Below, one piece after another: positions 43,256 to 55,439 of a stretch of DNA of 64,000 nucleotides (position 1 is the stretch's first letter; each line of letters opens with the position of its first letter). The DNA comes from Fragilaria crotonensis (Eukaryota; Bacillariophyta; Fragilariophyceae; Fragilariales; Fragilariaceae), in contig JAKSYS010000002.1 of the NCBI GenBank assembly GCA_022925895.1, positions 124,001 to 188,000 of the forward strand. Direction: 5' to 3'. The position numbers were made by a program, and so were the translations under genes. Below the pieces are notes generated by a model. That model was not told where the DNA came from. It ran no database searches and saw only the letters and a program-made list of their open reading frames with translations.

Positions 43256-44806
43256 TTACATGAGTTGTCCGTCCGCGCGTTCTGACGTGCTGGCATCTTC
43301 CGGTTCACGTCGCGACTCTGAACGCTTCTCTTCTGCGTTGACTCGTTCCGATTCCTTTCCACTGCCCTCTTCCAGTCCTGATTGGCGGGGAGGCATGGCG
43401 TCTGTATCATGTTTGTGCCTCTTGTCCACACCCCCTGAATTTGCTTCTGTATCAGAAGTATCGACCTGCAAACGCTTCGACAAAGATTTAAAACTGCGTA
43501 CTTCCTTGACCTCGGCGTTTATCAGCTTTGCGCCATCTGCCTGGACCAGAGGCTCAGCTTGGATCGCGTGTCGATCCTCGGCATTTCCCACCTGTTCAGC
43601 ATCTTGAGCATATTGCGAGCCATTCACAAGCTCATGATTACAAACCTCGTCGGAATCACCCTCCTCTCCTTTGTCGACGCTTTGAACACTCGTTTCTACG
43701 AGCAGACCTGCTGTCGACTCTGACTCGTGAAGTGCGCGTGACAATTCTCTCTGGTTGGATCCCTCCGAACTATCAAGATTATCTCCTACTTCGTGCGTTT
43801 CTGAGGCCATCCCCATTTGACGCTTATACTCTCGTACAAGATTCATCTGCTCACGAAACGCCATCTGTAAGAGTTCGATGCGATCATCCAGACGATAGTA
43901 TCGACGTCCAGTGACAGGGTCAACGCGACGGGGTAGCCCCATGTATTCTTCATAAAAATCTTCAACAGAGTCTGCCTTGGGGCAATTGGTAGCTATCCCT
44001 TGGACTCCGAACCGGAGCGAGGCGAATACAATGTGATGCAGCAAGATTCTAGCGACTCCATCATATGCGATGGGTTGAACTGGTTGATTCCGATCCAGAT
44101 TGGAGCGTCGAATCGACTCGAAATTGAATTTGGGGTTTACTCGAATTCCTCGAATTAGAGTTATCCGGTTCCCGTTCCCGTAGTCATCCACAATACTCCG
44201 TTCAAAGTAGGCCACTCCAAGGATATCACCATCTTCCCCCATCAGTTTAATCATCTCACAGCCTGGATCAAAGAAGTGACAGCGTTCCACCCACCAATCA
44301 GACCATGGTAGAGCTTCCGCATAAGGAAGTACTTTGTCAATTTCCCACCACGTTGCTAACGTTGGTCCATCTCGGCTAGTGGCGCGCTCAATTGAACCAA
44401 TCTGGACAACGCCAGCGTGATTCTTCAAAAACAGCAGCTGGCCTTGAGTATAGCAACTCAAAAGCCGAGTAGTCTCGTCCGGAACACTTCCAAGAGATTC
44501 ATCTTGTATTATTGGTTCAAGCACGAACATTCTAAGGAAGACGCCTGCAGCATACTCCAAAGTTTGACCATACCACGCTGGACTTTTCGCAGCCTCACTG
44601 GGATTCGAGAGCTTTAGTTCCTGATGAGATTCGGCGTTTTTATGTTCAATGGCCACCTGGGTGGTACTCGGAGTAGTTGGGACGGTTTTTAACGCTTTGT
44701 CAATACCAACCGAAGGTGTTCGGAGTTGAACGCGATCCTCCCGAGGAATCGCCACAGGTCCGTCGAATCGAGCACCTCTTTTTCGTAGTCCTCGTTCACC
44801 AAACAT
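43256..44806 (-). CDS. GNAT-like acyltransferase-domain protein
   Basis: The protein is 516 residues from ATG 44806, without introns. The central region (about residues 150-325) has strands and helices in the order of an N-acetyltransferase fold: EMIKLMGEDGDILGVAYFER, RITLIRGIRVNPKFNF, then a helix with GVARILLHHIVFASLRFGVQGIATNC, and the late segment VEDFYEEYMGLP..GRRYYRL. The usual acetyl-CoA pyrophosphate loop (Q/R-x-x-G-x-G/A) is not clearly present, so activity is uncertain. The last 160 residues are acidic and disordered and end with a KRHKHD patch. I see no targeting peptide. The protein is probably nuclear or cytosolic, but the substrate cannot be predicted. Confidence 0.65.
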   Translation of the reverse strand: MFGERGLRKRGARFDGPVAIPREDRVQLRTPSVGIDKALKTVPTTPSTTQVAIEHKNAESHQELKLSNPSEAAKSPAWYGQTLEYAAGVFLRMFVLEPIIQDESLGSVPDETTRLLSCYTQGQLLFLKNHAGVVQIGSIERATSRDGPTLATWWEIDKVLPYAEALPWSDWWVERCHFFDPGCEMIKLMGEDGDILGVAYFERSIVDDYGNGNRITLIRGIRVNPKFNFESIRRSNLDRNQPVQPIAYDGVARILLHHIVFASLRFGVQGIATNCPKADSVEDFYEEYMGLPRRVDPVTGRRYYRLDDRIELLQMAFREQMNLVREYKRQMGMASETHEVGDNLDSSEGSNQRELSRALHESESTAGLLVETSVQSVDKGEEGDSDEVCNHELVNGSQYAQDAEQVGNAEDRHAIQAEPLVQADGAKLINAEVKEVRSFKSLSKRLQVDTSDTEANSGGVDKRHKHDTDAMPPRQSGLEEGSGKESERVNAEEKRSESRREPEDASTSERADGQLM

Positions 44807-45031
44807 GGCATGCAGTGGAACGAATGAATAGTAAGGGAATGATACCTAATAATCAGGACGTTCCAGCGTCGCCTGGGATGTGAGATTTTCCGATGCAACA
44901 ATTACAAGCGATGAGCGAAGTATTGTGTATGCTTATCATAGTATCATAGTGCACTGAACAAGGTACGATAAAGCACCAGACAACGACTCGCACTGTGTGG
45001 TTCGTGTTTCAGTCGTTTTTTCGTTTCGTAT

Positions 45032-45208
45032 CGTTTGAATACGGACGATACAGTACGGAAACCGCTAGTACAGTAGTAATCAGAGACAAGAGCAGACGTA
45101 GACACAAGTTTATCGTTTACTACTTTTGTACGCTTCTTGTGTTACTACTTTATCGTTTATCTCGTCTTCTCTAAGGTAAGAGTCGGCCGTTACGTACACA
45201 TTTGAACG
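45032..45208 (+). repeat. 5' LTR of the Copia element
   Basis: 177 bp, starting CGTTTGAATACGG and ending TTTGAACG. Start and end form a short imperfect inverted repeat, CGTTTGAA / TTTGAACG. It is identical to the 3' LTR at every position I compared. Confidence 0.92.
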
Positions 45209-45697
45209 GTTTATCAGACCCAACTGGAGGGTGAAAGAAAGGATTTGAACGAACGGGTGAGACGGAAGCGGCGGGTACAATTCTCATGGGCATTGCCAAT
45301 TTCGTACCTTGACATTCTTGCGAATTCGTTGCACTTTCGAGGATTACCGAAAATATTTATACCACGGCCTACAGCGGAATTCGTAGAAGCGTATCTTTTA
45401 CTCCGTTACGTACCTTATGGTACTCGATATACTTTGCTCCTCGACATGTACTTGAGGTACTCGATATACGCTGTTCGTAACTTGTTTGGCCACATGGCGG
45501 GCGTCAGCGATCGGTACCGTTTGCCCACGTTCTATAATTGGCCGTTGGCCCCGTGAGGCACCGCACGATGAGGTCAGGACTGATCACCCTGTACCGACCG
45601 GAATGTGACCCGCCTCACAACCTACCCATAGTGGTACGGCCCGGAAGACAAACGCAATGTACACCTAGGTGCTAACTCGAATGATATTCATACGCAG

Positions 45698-47240
45698 ATG
45701 GATGCTGAACCCGTTGTCGCCGCAGCTGTTGCTGAACCCGAACCACCAAACCCTGTTCATGAAGTACTTACCATTTGTGGTATTGCAAATGCTGCTAATC
45801 GCGAAACTTTCATTAATATTGAGGACTCGACTCCATGGAAGCGTTTGCCTCCATGAACGGCGACTCCGATGTTTCGGAGATGGCTAAACGAATGGCCTCA
45901 AGGCCAACTGCTACCGGGAGAGTAATCCTTGGAACGATGCAAATCAAAAGGCTTCAGGCCTTAGTCTATTGGGTGAAAGACCACGACAAGCGTGGCCTAC
46001 AGGCACAGCCTGAGATGTGGACTCGAGAAGTCATGTTGGCAGCAATGGCGAGAAAGGAATCTGACCACAACCTTGATAAGGTTGACATCGACATAATTGA
46101 CCCCGGCAAGTGCCAGACCGATGCTGGTTGGGATAACTGGCAGATCGGCTTTGTGAACAAGCTAAGCGCAATCATGGGGGCCGAAGGTCCCAATCGACTA
46201 TGTCGTACGCCCTGAATGGGATTACACCGACGAGTTGTTTCTCGACGATGATGAGATGAGGCGCTTCCAGATGCCACTAGAAGGCGAAAACTTCAAGCGT
46301 GACAACAAACTGGTATTCCAGATACTGAAATCGGCTTGTATTAAGTCCGATGCTTGGACATGGATCCAAAGTTACGATCGCACTGCGAATGGCAGAAGAG
46401 CATGGTTGGCGCTTGTTGCGCATTACGATGGCACGGGAGAGTTAAACAAACGTGTTGAAAAAGCTAAAGAGGAAATCTCTCGCTTGCATTATAAGGACGA
46501 GAAGGTGTTCCCGTTTGAGAAATTCGTCACGAAGCTCAAGGAGAACTTCCATGTATTGTCAAAAGATAAGAGCGAGGAATTAACTGAGAAGCAGATGGTC
46601 GACAAGATGCTTCTTGGTATCCGTTCTACGGACGCAAGTATCACGTCTGCAAAGGTCAACGTCTATCAGAACTATCGCGCCAACTTCGATAAGGCCGTTG
46701 AGTTCTTGTCTGGACTAATTTCGAGCATTCATGCCGCAGCCCAGTTGGATTATGCCAACCGCCACTCGGGCAACAAACGCCGATATGTCAGCGCAATGGG
46801 ATCCAATGATCAGCGTGGCGGCCGTGGCAGGGCCCGTCAAGGCGGCGGTCGTAGTGGCCAACGCGGTGGTCGCAGCAACGGACGGGGACGAGACGGTCGC
46901 GGACGCGGGCGTGGCAACGAACGCAGAACATATGCGAATAACGTCGATATCACTGACCCTCACCGGAATTTCACTTCCGATGAATGGGAGCGTCTTGGCT
47001 CTATGCGCTCCTACGTCATACAGTTGCGAGAAGGCGGCCGTGGTGGCCGCGGAAGAGGCGACCAGAGTTACCAAGGAGCAATACAAATCGAACGACTAGC
47101 AGTGTATCTGCAGCGAACCCGAACTCCAACGAGACGACGAATACATCTAGTGCGCCGGCTGACCAGTCGGTTGTGTCCGACATAACGGAGCGTGGCTCCC
47201 AAAACGGTCGTAGCTTCGGTCGCGGCGCGTACAACACCTG
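45698..47240 (+). pseudogene. Gag of the Copia element, frame-broken
   Basis: The start is at ATG 45698 (MDAEPVVAAAV). The N-terminal domain has NRETFINIEDSTPW and QIKRLQALVYWVKDHDKRG, typical of diatom Copia gag. The second half has WTWIQSYDRTANGRRAWLALVAHYDG and a UBN2-like helical core, then a basic RGG-type tail (about 46810-46930) that could bind RNA. Frame changes near 45840, 46180 and 47085 prevent a continuous protein. No CCHC zinc knuckle is visible. Confidence 0.8.
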
Positions 47241-50200
47241 ACTCGCAGAGGCCAGTGGTGCACGTCAGGCGCAGGCACACGCGTTAATTTCAAGTGCAAG
47301 GCGCACGGGCCCCACACACCATAAGCCCAATGAACCAACCCCTGGCAACATTGCCATCAATGAGATCGATAACCACGCTGACACCACGTGTGCTGGACCG
47401 AATTGGCGTTTGCTCGAACTTTCGGGCGAGTACTGCAATGTTTCTCCCTTTTCTGCGGAGTATCAACCGAAGCCAGATGTCCCGATTGCGAAGTGTGCTA
47501 CGACGTACACGTGTCCCACAACCGGCGACTCTGTCGTCCTGGTCGCTGACCAAGTGCTGTGGTTTGGCAGTGATTTACACTGCTCCTTAATCAACCCCAT
47601 CAGATCCGAGCCCATGGCTACGGCGTTTGTGATGATCCATGGGATCCGCACCGACCGATTGGCCTTGATTTGGATTCCATTTTTATTCCCTTACCGTTTC
47701 GGGACCGAATCTTTCATTCGAGTCACGCGTCCCCACTGATTGGGAAATGTCGAATCTACCGATTGTCGAAATTACTTCGCCGACTTGGAATCCCGCGGAC
47801 ATGCACATGTCTGCACCGCGTCGGAATCCAGCGCGTGCCGTCGACTGTATATCGACCGCTGGACGGGATATATGGTCCCATTCGACTGCACCCCGACGGC
47901 GATCTTCCCACTTCTGACCCGCGTTGCGTGTCTTCTTTGTATGCGAATGCTATTCTCGTGTCCTCTGCGCTTACGGGGACGCACGGTGGGATAAGCGCAA
48001 CGATCACGAGCGAACGACACTCGACTGTAACCTTTGAGAATCTAAGTCGCAAATGGAATATTGGCCTCGAGACGGCCAAGCGAACCCTTCAGGTAACTAC
48101 CCAGCGCGGGGTAAGAACGGCGGTTCACCCGTTGCATCGAAGATATCGTGTTGATCACTTACACCTGAACCGGCGACGCCTAAACGGGGACTGGTTCACT
48201 GATACCTTATTCTCGAAGGTCATATCAATCCAGGGTAACACGTGCGCGCAAGTATTCACTAACGGATCGTTCACCACGGTCCATCCTCTCGATTCGAAAT
48301 CGAAAGTCGCTCGGGCGTTGACCGAATTTGCCGACGATGTTGGCATTCCCGACTCCTTATTGTCTGATGGAGCTCCCGAAATTGTTGGTCCTAAGACTGA
48401 CTTTATGAAGGAGGTAAATCGTTTGAAGATCAGGTTAAAGCGATCTGAGGTTGGACGATCGAATCAGAATTACGCGGCCGAGAGAGAAATCGGCGAGCTC
48501 AAGAAGCGATGGAGGAATCGCATGCTCAAGCGGAAAGTCCCACCTCGTCTGTGGGATTATGGTCTGGTCTATGAGACTAACATTCTAAACAGAATTCCTC
48601 GTGGCCAACAACTGCGCACCGGGATTGAGATTGTCACCGGTGAGACACCAGACATATCCGAGTGGATCGACTTTGAGTTTTACGATCGCGTATGGTACTA
48701 TGACCAGAAGAAAATCGAAATCGACGGCAGCGGGCGACGTCTCGCGCGATGGCTTGGTGTTGCCCACCGGGTCGGGAGCGATCTATGCTATTGGCTACTA
48801 CTTGAATCCGGCAATGTAATTGCCCGAACTACGGTACAACATGTCGTACGTGACGACTACCTGAACAATGACGTCAAAACCGAAATCGAGAGTTTCGACC
48901 GCGCAGTTGACGAGCGTCTGTCAGATCAGAACTTTATGGTTAATGCAGCTGACGGATTTTATATCCAAGACGAGTTTGATGAGGTGCCGAGTGGCACCGT
49001 ACGCACCGATGAAGATTATGGTGATATGGATACCCCTGACACGTTGGATGCCGACGACATCAACGACGACGTAATTGACAAGTATTTGAATGCAGAACTA
49101 ATATTCGATGTCGGTACCGGCAGCGAACGCAAAGGCCGTGTGGTCAAACGTGCAAAGGGTACCTCTGGCGAACCGATTGGTCGTGCACATTCCAACCCCC
49201 TGTTCGATACCCGAGAATACGTTGTGGAGTTCACCGATGGATCCACTGAGAACTACTTCGCAAATGTGATTGCAGAGTGCATGTATGCACAGGTTGACTC
49301 TGAAGGAAATCAGTATCAATTATTGAGCGAGATCACTGACCACAGGTCTGACAACTCGGCGATTCAAATCGCAGATGGTTTCACCACAAGTCGTAATGGG
49401 AATCGTATCCCGAAACCGACAACCCGAGGCTGGTCCCTTTTGGTCTCGTGGAAGGACGGGTCTTCGGACTGGCTACCATTGAAGGATTTAAAGACGCCTA
49501 TCCTGTTCAAGTTGCAGAATATGCAGTGGCAAACAAAATTGCCAATGAGCCAGCGTTTAACTGGTGGGTACATACGGTTCTGCGGAAGCGAAATCGCATT
49601 GTTGCGAAGGTCAAACGCTATTGGCGTACGACCCACAAATTCGGCATACGTGTGCCAAAGACAGTCGAAGAAGCCCTGACGATTGACGAAGAGACTGGAA
49701 CCGACTTCTGGCGCAAGGCACTAGGAAAGGAGATGACAAAGGTGAAAGTCGCGTGGAAAAGCGCTGACGGGATATCACCCGCGCAAGCACGAAGCGGAAA
49801 GGAGCCATCGATGATTGGTTTTCAAGAAATTCGATGTCATGTGATATTCGACGTCAAAATGGATTTCACCCGAAAGGCAAGATTTGTTGCCGGAGGGCAC
49901 ACGACCGACACGCCAGGATCAATAACTTACTCGAGCGTGGTATCGCGCGACAGTGTACGCCTGGCGTTTCTGATTGCTGGTCTGAACGACCTCGACGTGC
50001 TGGCGGGGGATGTAACTAATGCATACTTAAACGCATCGTGCCGTGAGAAGATTTGGTTTGAAGGCGGCATTGAAACTGGCGAAGACCGCGGTAAAGTCTT
50101 GATTGTAACGCGTGCCCTATATGGACTCAAATCATCAGGCGCTGCCTGGCGTGCGGACTTGGCGGCAACGCTGTGTCATATGAACTTTACATCAACACAG

Positions 50201-51348
50201 GCAGATCCAGATGTATGGATTCAGGTGCCGGAACGCACTATGATATGGTGCTGGTATACGTTGATGACATCCTGATATTCGCGAAGGAACCAAAACAAAC
50301 TATGGACGAATTGGGCAAATTGTACGAGCTCAAACCGGAAAGTGTCCATGAGCCCGATATATATCTTGGAGCCAATATGGAGAAGGTCCAATTGCCGAAT
50401 GGTAAAGTGGAATGGGCCATGGGCAGTAAGACTTATGTCAAGAACGCCATCAAAGTTGTCGAAGCATTAATTGCAGAAGACGATCCGGAAGCGAAGTTGA
50501 AGTCAACGGCGAGGAATCCATTCCCCAGCGGCTATAAACCCGAGCTGGATGTAACTCCTGAACTTAGTGACGAAATGGGGTCGCGTTTCCTTCAATTAAT
50601 TGGAATACTGCGATGGGCAATTGAACTCGGACGCCTCGACATATTTGTCGAAGTATCGCAATTGTCCCAACATCAGGCACTGCCACGGCGCGGTCACCTT
50701 GAGGCATTATACCACATCTTCGCATACTTGAAGAAGCATGAGAATGGAGCTCGAATTGTTTTCGATCCGAAAACCCCTGATATCGATGAACGTGTGTTCA
50801 ACTCTGATGCCGATTGGCGAGATTTTTACGGGGACGTATGTGAGGAACTACCCCCGAACATGCCAGAACCAAAAGGTAAATGTGTGAATATATCATGTTT
50901 TGTTGATGCGAATCACGCAGGAAATGTTATTACTCGAAGATCGCATACTGGGATTATCATTTACGTTCAGAATGCGCCGATCATTTGGTTTTCGAAACGG
51001 CAAAATACCGTTGAATCCTCCAGTTTTGGGAGTGAATTTGTCGCGCTTCGAGCTGCGAAGGACATGCTTGTCGCGTTGCGATATAAGCTCCGAATGTTTG
51101 GCGTGCCAATTGATGGTCCGGCCAATATATTCTGCGACAATAACGGTGTCGTGAAAAACACAACTATTCCCGAATCAATGCTTGCAAAGAAGCACAATGC
51201 AATCAATTATCATGCAGTACGCGAGGCTGTTGCCGCGAAGATCATACGTGTGGGAAAAGAGGACGGCATGACTAACTTGGCCGACCTATTTACGAAGGTA
51301 CTCACTGCAGACCGTCGTCGAGCACTATGTCGCCACATTATGTATTAA
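47240..51348 (+). pseudogene. Pol of the Copia element (protease, integrase, RT, RNase H), frame-broken
   Basis: The protease is marked by NEIDNHADTTCAGPNW (about 47350-47405). The integrase core shows a D in HLNRRRLNGDWFTD (about 48180), SDGAPEIVG (about 48364) and a glutamate in AAEREIGELKKRW (about 48480). The reverse transcriptase has FRKALGKEM-type fingers, LAGDVTNAYLNA (about 50000), RALYGLKSSGAAWR and YVDDILIF (about 50254-50280). The RNase H has FVDANHAG, NTVESSSFGSEF and CDNNGVV (50900-51150) with the tail NLADLFTKVL. The frame changes near 47240, 47640, 49495 and 50225. The catalytic residues of RT are still readable within their local frames. Confidence 0.88.
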
Positions 51349-51508
51349 GAATGGCATGCCCTGGGTTATCGACCGTTGCGTGGGCGAGGTCGTTTACCCC
51401 CTGGAGCGGATGGAGTCCGCGGGCTTTAATACCAGGTCGTTTTTGCGGACAAGGTGGAATGAGGGATAAATCATTCTGTCACGAGGCGAATTCATGATTT
51501 ACGGGGAC

Positions 51509-51685
51509 CGTTTGAATACGGACGATACAGTACGGAAACCGCTAGTACAGTAGTAATCAGAGACAAGAGCAGACGTAGACACAAGTTTATCGTTTACTAC
51601 TTTTGTACGCTTCTTGTGTTACTACTTTATCGTTTATCTCGTCTTCTCTAAGGTAAGAGTCGGCCGTTACGTACACATTTGAACG
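51509..51685 (+). repeat. 3' LTR of the Copia element
   Basis: 177 bp, identical to the 5' LTR, followed by the target duplication GTAT. The preceding 100 bp contain purine-rich stretches (GGTGGAATGAGGG, ACGGGGA) that could serve as polypurine tract. Confidence 0.92.
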
Positions 51686-51689
51686 GTAT

Positions 51690-51997
51690 TATGGAAAATC
51701 TATGAATACACGTAGAATAAAATTCTTGCTATCTGCATGCGGTTATATTCTCAAAACGTGCTAGGAAGGAGTGTTTTCTTTTGAGGTGTACTACACATAC
51801 ATACGTAGTATGTCGTACAAGTATGTACTCCAGTACCAATACTACGACTACCGGTAGTATCATTGAGTTTAATCAGAGTATCCATACTCCGTACGGTACA
51901 AGTCTACAGTTTATTAATCATTCCACACATTCCTTGCGTTCCTTGCTCCGACGACGTTCGAAAAAAAATACCTTCCGACCTAACACCTGACAGCTTT
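51690..51997. other. Intergenic
   Basis: This is a short region upstream of the rhomboid-like gene, with GTAC words at 51800-51905. I see no gene. Confidence 0.4.
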
Positions 51998-53120
51998 ATG
52001 GTCAGAGTTTCAGACGTTCAGGGTTCAGGTACCATGTCGTTCAACAATAGTAGTAGTACTCCACCTCCTCCCAACCCGATTTTGAATGGGTATGAGCAGT
52101 TTGTCCGGGATACCCCATTTGTGACGAGATCTATCTTGACGACGCTAGGGGCGACTTGGGTGTTGGGTTGCTTTGTGGATCTTTCGTACGCTACAGCGAC
52201 GATTCCCTACTACTGTCTGTGGAGATTCGAAGTTTACAGGCTGCTCATTTCGCCATTGATCTGTCAGAGTATTCTCACTTTGATCTTTGCCTTCCTCTCC
52301 TTCACGGACAATGGCAAGAGATTAGAGTATAGCATGGGATCATCTGCATTTGCTTGGTACCTCCTGACTGTGGCCTTATGTACCAATGCTGCCTTTGTGG
52401 GTCTGTTGGTTTTTGCCAACAGTCTCTCAGGCGACCGATCCCTCTTGTTGTACCGTTCGGTGGGAATTTGGACAATTCTCTTTGGGCTTGTTGCGACGGA
52501 ATGCAGTCGAGCGCCGCCCGACAGCAAACGACGTTTGTTCTTCGTTACTGTTCCTACCATATACTACCCCCTAGCTCTGTGGTGTCTCTTTGCGCTTTTG
52601 GGAGGGCTCGATTTAGCTGATCTCTTGAGTGTTGGGGTGGGATACGCATATGGCCATGGCTATCTGGATAAACTTAAATTGAGTCCGTCACGATTTCATC
52701 AATGGGAAGAAACAGTGTTGGCAAACTTTACGCAACGACCGGGGTGGGTGGTGGGACATGCTGCCATTGGAGAGGCGGCGTGGACGAATAGTGCAACTGT
52801 GAGTATTCTCATTGTGACATGAACCTTATGCAATACATGACAGTTTGAGTTCTCCAGTACTCCAGCAAAACTAACGCACTCCCTCCTCGCAGAATTCTGG
52901 CTTCAGCCTCGTTTCTGCATCACCTGCATCTGAAGAGCAACAAGTAATAGGTCAGGTTGGTCCGGGTAGAGTAGCCCCTCCATCCGACCCGGCCTTTCCT
53001 CCATCGGGAGGACGTGCCCTAGGCAGTGGGCCCGTCCGACGGACCGCAGATCGCGCAGCTGTGTTAGCCGCCGCCGAACGACGAGCCACCCAACAGCAAG
53101 AGGGGGATGATCAGGTGTAG
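51998..53120 (+). CDS. Rhomboid-like multi-pass membrane protein (UBAC2-like pseudoprotease)
   Basis: Two exons (51998-52798 and 52893-53120) with a 94-bp intron (GTGAGT...CGCAG) give 342 residues; a second in-frame ATG at 52034 is an equally good start. Five to six hydrophobic segments are visible. WRFEVYRLLISPL and the loop ..KRLEYSMGSSAFAW match the rhomboid-like family core, but the catalytic GxSG serine and the late histidine are not present. The closest type is therefore the inactive, ER-resident group such as UBAC2 or TMEM115. The C-terminal tail is hydrophilic with RAAVLAAAERRATQQQ. A role in ER protein handling is inferred from the family. Confidence 0.7.
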
Positions 53121-53129
53121 TTGGAACTT

Positions 53130-53400
53130 CGATTTGTACTGGTTTCGTAGTTGCAAGTTGCAAGGTGTCGTTTGGAGCGTGATGCACGGTGAAGAATTTT
53201 AGCGTACGCTGACGCGCAATTTCAGTCGGCATCACGAAGTCATATGCCAATCTGGTCGCTCGCAAACTGACAAACAACGGTTTTTTTCCAGTACTGAAGC
53301 TGGATATTTGTTGCACCCAACGCTGTGTCTAGTAGAGAACCCATCCTCTAGGTCAGGTTGGTTGCATATTCGCCTTCATCATAGGTGTTACGCGCTGTGT
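53130..53400 (-). pseudogene. Coding remnant, copy 1 (DFVMPTEIARQR family)
   Basis: The minus strand reads WVQQISSF, ATRLAYDFVMPTEIARQR and HHAPNDTLQLATTKP, with stops and frame changes upstream. A second copy with the same motifs lies at 55440-55797. Conservation at the protein level suggests a former gene or mobile-element protein. I do not recognise the family. Confidence 0.45.
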
Positions 53401-54177
53401 ATCTCGTTACTTGGGCCGATCGTCGGCACCAATACTACCACGAAATACAGTTGTCGTCTACTCTGTGAGGGAGCTTCTCTCACTCATGACGAGAAGTAGA
53501 ACTACTAGTACGCGCCTAACGTTCGCTCATATAGATCGATGTTACAGAAGTACTCCAGTGCTGTATCACTAGAAGTTCACTGTCACTACGGACCCTAATG
53601 ATGGTGATTTTTGAATTCTTGTATGTTGTATCTCAACATCTTTTACTTCAATTTCTCTCAACTTCTCGTTGATTCTGTAAGTATCACATCAAAGCATTTA
53701 GTCCAATAATCACAAGCATAAAACAAATATTGCCTATGCACCTGAGTTCAGTTGAGTGGTCCAACGCTACGCCCCATGTGCGCTCGATGGAGGGGGAGCG
53801 TAGAGCGCATTGCGAGTATATAAATATAGAGAGTGCAGAGTGTCTAGCAGTCCTCCTACGCATTCTGGAAGTACAATATGAATGCACACGCTTTGCACGA
53901 TTAAGACAAAAGTGGAGGTGAAGTTTTGACAACTCCAGGTCACCAAAAACCGGAATCATAGGCCTTGTATTGCGAAAGACGTAGGAACTACGTCTAAACC
54001 CGGATCTACGGGTGTCCCAAGATAGTGGTGATCTCATTGAATCTTGCACTTCCTGCAGGGTTCGCATTTTTCTCTCATATTCTGAAATAGCAGGAATATT
54101 GTTATCGTGCTTTTAGAGTGTCCTCGAGGGTCGAGTGTATACACTCGCGTACTCGCTTACCGCAAACCATAAGCACA
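53401..54177. other. Intergenic
   Basis: I see no convincing gene. GTAC words lie at 53500-53560. The last 100 bp are the likely promoter of the next plastid gene. Confidence 0.4.
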
Positions 54178-54828
54178 ATGATGAACTTCTTCTTGACCTT
54201 TGCCATCTTCTGCAGCCTTGTCAAATTAGGCATTTCTTTTGTCCCAGTACAGAACAAGGCTCGTTTTGCTTTGACGATTCCATTAAAAAGTAAGTTCTTT
54301 GATATCGCGATGACAGATCATGCTCCCGACGTTCCTGGCCATGCATTCTCATTCGTTAACTAATGGATCGCATCAGTGGGATACGTCCCAGACGGCTTCA
54401 CACCGGAGGAGTGGAACAAGAAGAAGAAAGCTGAGCAAGATATGGCAAAAAGCAAAGCTTTTGGAGCTTTCGGCCCTCGAGGTTTCAAATCTCGATCCTT
54501 GCAAAGTTTTCAGATGGATTTGGAAAAGGGTAAGGCCGAGCACCTCCTTCCAGTACTCAATGCCAAGGAAAAGGTCCGCAAAGGCCAGATCAAGCTCGAG
54601 GACATTCCCTACATGCAACGAGGAAATGGTGCGTCGTGGGACAATTCAGATGTCAAAGGAGCCAAGAGGAAGCAATGGAACGAGAAGGATAAAGTCTATA
54701 GGGCCGATGAAGCCAGGGATACTGTCGATTGGACCGGTCGCAATCTCCGTCAGGGTCCAAAACAGAATGTTGCCAAGAAAGAAGAATTTCCAGGCACGCC
54801 GAAGAAAAAGATGTTTGGACTATTCTAA
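54178..54828 (+). CDS. Plastid-targeted protein of unknown function
   Basis: Exon 1 is 54178-54289, then an 87-bp intron (GTAAGT...ATCAG, 54290-54376), then exon 2 from 54377. The product is about 187 residues. The first residues form a signal peptide (FLTFAIFCSLVKLGIS) followed by FVPV, which matches the diatom plastid import motif with phenylalanine at the cleavage site. The mature protein is lysine-rich: YVPDGFTPEEWNKKKKAEQ, GAFGPRGFKSRSLQSFQ and RNLRQGPKQNVAKKEEFPGTPKKKMFGLF. The splice join creates the codon ATG at the start of GYVPDG. No enzyme motif is visible. The family seems to be a small diatom plastid protein, but I do not know its function. Confidence 0.75.
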
Positions 54829-55439
54829 CTAGGCGTCCCTAAAGAAAGGTAGCTTTAACCTTGTTATTCCACACGATATCACACGAGTGCCTACGAGCAC
54901 TTTGCATTCAGTATAGTAACGATAAACACTGTGGATTTTCGGACCCTTCTGTGGTAGGTAATTCATGGGCAACTGAAGTCGCGAGTGACAAATGAAACAA
55001 ACACTTGTTCTTCAGCTACTCTATGACAATGATGTTGGAATGCATCATGTTGTGTGTCGTTTTGGTGGACGTGTGATTGGGCGACGAGTCGTCAGACGTC
55101 AAGCTCGTCGAAGGTGGTAGGGGAGGAAAGTTTGTAGCTAGGAACATCTTGCACAAGCACAGCTCGACAACATCGCTGCTCGGCACTGGCCTTGACATCA
55201 AATGTGTTACTGGATAACACGAGCTCTGTCACTCTCGACTTATCCACCAGGAAAACTTGTGATCGCGAAATAGGTATCGAAGTCCCAGCAATCTTGGTCG
55301 ACCCGACTTCGGTGCGTCCAGATCCTTAGGATGGAACCTTCATGGAGAGGAAGCCAATCGATTGGTATCCTTCGGGTGGATTTTTCGATGGCACACATTG
55401 CTACTTGATCTCCGGAACAATCGCCGTAAACGCAAGTGA
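54829..55439. other. Intergenic, with possible further remnant on the minus strand
   Basis: Minus-strand segments at 55240-55440 (CVYGDCSGDQVAMCAIEKS, RIWTHRSRVDQDCWDF) read protein-like and may extend the coding remnant that follows. They are not a gene as written. Confidence 0.35.

Larger units (their letters stand above)
45028..51689 (+). mobile_element. Ty1/Copia LTR retrotransposon (CoDi-like), identical LTRs
   Basis: Two identical 177-bp LTRs (45032-45208 and 51509-51685) are flanked by GTAT on both sides (45028-45031 and 51686-51689). The order inside is gag, protease, integrase, reverse transcriptase, RNase H, which defines Copia. Directly after the 5' LTR lies a possible primer-binding region with TTATCAGAC, similar to plant initiator-tRNA binding sites. 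The identical LTRs argue for a recent insertion. The internal frames, however, are broken in at least six places. The element sits between a GNAT-like gene and a rhomboid-like gene. Confidence 0.93.

Noticed and set aside
46235-47185. RGG-rich part of the Copia gag as a host RNA-binding protein
   Set aside because: It lies between identical LTRs and continues a gag domain, so it belongs to the retrotransposon.
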